Made by a program: the position numbers and the translations under genes
Shown here: positions 62,635 through 64,000 of the stretch, one piece after another
How the letters are laid out: every line of letters starts with the position of its first letter
How positions within the stretch are numbered: the first letter of the stretch is position 1
Notes under the pieces: generated by a model
Seen by the model: the letters and a program-made list of their open reading frames with translations, nothing else
Databases searched by the model: none
What the model was told of the DNA's origin: nothing
Source of the DNA: [Anoxybacillus] calidus
GTDB lineage: Bacteria; Bacillota; Bacilli; Bacillales; Anoxybacillaceae
NCBI RefSeq assembly: GCF_013760845.1
Contig: NZ_JACDUU010000006.1
Coordinates: forward strand, 124,001-188,000
Reading direction: 5' to 3'
DNA: 64,000 nt

Positions 62635-63415
62635 TCTTCTCCTCCAACTCGATCGTTGCAAAGTGAAATTTCGCTGTTTTGCGTACATAAACAGAAAAAC
62701 CAAATCGTTCAAATCGTGCGCTTTTCCAATGATCTTTTAAGACGACCCGCTTTCTTGCCACCCGTTTTGCTTCGGCAATGACCTCTTCGGTCAGTTCTGT
62801 ATATAAGGCAAATGGTTTAATTCCTTTAATTCCGTCTGACTCTAAAATGGATTCTTCAAACATCGGGTCAAAATAGACGACATCAAAAGAGCGATCAGGC
62901 AGTGATGCTAAAAAAGTCCGATAATCGTTATGCATAACTTGAATTCGCCGCATGGCTTTATTCATCTTTTCTAGCCCTGAATCCCAATGTTGAAGCCCGT
63001 TCTTTACTAAATAAGCAATATAGCGATTTCCTTCAATTCCTGTCACCTTCCCGCTTTCCCCAACAACCATACTGGCTACGATACTATCTGAGGCAAGTCC
63101 AAGCGTGCAATCAAGAAAGGACATCCCTTTTGTTAGTTTTGTCGCTTGCAAAAATGGTTCGCTCTCTCCCCGTAAAATCCGCTTCACACGAAACATCGCT
63201 GAATTCGGGTGAAAGAATAACGGTTCATCTCCATTCATCAGCCGAATTTCTAACCGGTTCTTTCCGACAACAAGAACATCATCATGCCATTGCCGCTGAA
63301 TGGCTTCAACGGATGATTTGTGTCTTGTTACATATCGTATACGTAATTCGTTAGCTATTTGTTTCGCTTTTTCAATCATTTCTTTATTTGTTCGTCCTGC
63401 TGTTGTAACAATCAT
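62627..63415 (-). CDS. ypiP: Class I SAM-dependent methyltransferase YpiP
   Basis: 262 aa. SAM-binding region SFLDCTLGLASDSIVASMVV (motif I in the YhiQ/RsmJ-like form, about 108-127), EGNRYIAYLVKNGLQHWD (motif II), MHNDYRTFLASLPDRS and DVVYFDPMFEESI with the D-P-M-F active-site motif seen in RsmJ/DUF548 proteins, which methylate guanine in 16S rRNA; that target is an inference. Start at 63415 with AAGGAACG upstream; 63457 is too far. Lies between brxB and a coupled small gene. Confidence 0.85.
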   Translation of the reverse strand: MIVTTAGRTNKEMIEKAKQIANELRIRYVTRHKSSVEAIQRQWHDDVLVVGKNRLEIRLMNGDEPLFFHPNSAMFRVKRILRGESEPFLQATKLTKGMSFLDCTLGLASDSIVASMVVGESGKVTGIEGNRYIAYLVKNGLQHWDSGLEKMNKAMRRIQVMHNDYRTFLASLPDRSFDVVYFDPMFEESILESDGIKGIKPFALYTELTEEVIAEAKRVARKRVVLKDHWKSARFERFGFSVYVRKTAKFHFATIELEEKNE

Positions 63416-63442
63416 CTTTTCACGTTCCTTTTCGGCTGCATA

Positions 63443-63470
63443 GAAAAAGGATGCCAAAAAAGCATCCTCT
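63443..63470 (-). terminator. Terminator of brxB
   Basis: AAGGATGC / GCATCCTC(T) stem (63447-63454, 63462-63469) followed on the minus strand by a T tract, 6 bases after the brxB stop. Confidence 0.88.
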
Positions 63471-63475
63471 TAGCC

Positions 63476-63910
63476 TTAGCAATGTTTTTCAAATGCAGCG
63501 ATAATGTTATCCATAATATTTTCCATTGAATTCGCCTCGATATCATGGCGCGGAATAAAATGAACGACTTCTTTTCCTTTTAAAAGTGCCATCGACGGAG
63601 ACGATGGTTCAATACCAACAAAATATTCGCGCATTTTCGCTGTTGCTTCCTTATCCTGTCCAGCGAACACCGTTACTAAATGATCCGGTTTTTTGTCGCT
63701 GCGAAGCACTGCTTGCGTCGCTGCTGGTCGTGCCAATCCCGCTGCGCATCCGCATACGGAATTCACGACAACAAAGGTTGTTCCTTGAACATTTTCCATA
63801 AATTCTTCTACTTCCTCACTTGTTCGTAACTCTTTAAATCCGGCACGAACTAACTCATCGCGCATCGGTTGAACAAGCTGGCGCATATATTCTTCGTATG
63901 CCATTGACAT
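63476..63910 (-). CDS. brxB: Bacilliredoxin BrxB (YphP)
   Basis: 144 aa thioredoxin-fold protein with the unusual CGC motif (Cys53-Gly54-Cys55) in VVVNSVCGCAAGLARPAATQ. BrxA/BrxB remove bacillithiol from S-bacillithiolated proteins in the cytosol of Firmicutes. FVGIEPSSPSMALLKGKEVV and HFIPRHDIE are further family blocks. Start at 63910 with GGAGGG 7 bases upstream (MSMAYEEYMR); the frame opens at 63937. Presence of BrxB implies a bacillithiol-using host. Confidence 0.95.
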   Translation of the reverse strand: MSMAYEEYMRQLVQPMRDELVRAGFKELRTSEEVEEFMENVQGTTFVVVNSVCGCAAGLARPAATQAVLRSDKKPDHLVTVFAGQDKEATAKMREYFVGIEPSSPSMALLKGKEVVHFIPRHDIEANSMENIMDNIIAAFEKHC

Positions 63911-64000
63911 ATATGTATCCCTCCAAACTGTTCTCAATGCTAAAAGAATACTATATTTGAATACAAAAAATCAACGAAAATGAAAGGGCTTGCCACAAAC

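Noticed and set aside
62635-62712. Longer start for the 46-aa gene
   Set aside because: The extension lies within ypiP coding sequence and lacks a ribosome site; GGAGGAG precedes the inner ATG.

Overview
The window comes from a low-to-moderate GC, endospore-forming Bacillaceae chromosome. Gene content and protein sequences fit the Anoxybacillus / Parageobacillus / Geobacillus group best; that placement is inference from recognisable B. subtilis-type genes (parE/parC, yneT, yyaL, plsY, ypmP-ypmQ-ypmR-ypmS, degV, ilvA, dfrA, thyA, ypjP, ypiP, brxB, spoVB). No rRNA, tRNA or CRISPR array was seen.

Layout. 1-5.3 kb: core block on the minus strand: start of parC, parE, CoA-binding yneT, and yyaL. 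5.4-31.1 kb: an accessory, AT-rich mosaic. It starts with a Gly-rich repeat protein, an AraC/GyrI-type regulator and a decayed large serine recombinase. A patchwork follows of single-gene cassettes (truncated MFS, truncated nucleotidyltransferase, DinB, NTP_transf_6, EamA/LysR pair, pepT, HtpX, methyltransferase, three GNATs, PhzF, SDR, Sir2 relic, SpoVB-like flippase, nitrilase). An IS3-family element sits between two truncated genes, and the block ends in the remains of a polymorphic toxin/immunity (Imm70) locus. 31.1-37.2 kb: complete cydA-cydB-cydD-cydC operon (cytochrome bd and its ABC exporter) with a duplicated operator/leader region. 38-46.5 kb: membrane protein, secreted 5'-nucleotidase, LLM oxidoreductase, YuiH-like oxidoreductase, OsmC, plsY and an RsmF-type rRNA methylase. 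47-50 kb: DUF445 protein and an MFS transporter. 50.3-63.9 kb: core block, mostly minus strand: ypmS-ypmR, ypmQ (SCO), degV, ypmP, ilvA, dfrA, thyA, an anthrax-lethal-factor-like secreted protease, glutamate/dicarboxylate symporter, ypjP, an aminotransferase, small proteins, ypiP and brxB.

Three dispersed intergenic repeat families divide the window. R1 (nine copies, long inverted repeats with GGCTGACC / GGTCAGCC ends) occurs only in 2.5-2.7 kb and 38.7-62.3 kb, nearly always at gene 3' ends. R2 (AAGTAATGC hairpin) and R3 (two tandem hairpins with compensatory changes) occur only in 7.7-21 kb. This complementary distribution marks the accessory block as having a different history from its surroundings.

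Genes that work together: parE/parC (topoisomerase IV), cydABDC (bd oxidase assembly), dfrA/thyA (folate and dTMP), ypmS/ypmR (ATGA-coupled), EamA transporter with its divergent LysR regulator, and toxin remnants with their immunity remnants. Near-consensus CodY boxes precede ilvA and the 5'-nucleotidase gene.
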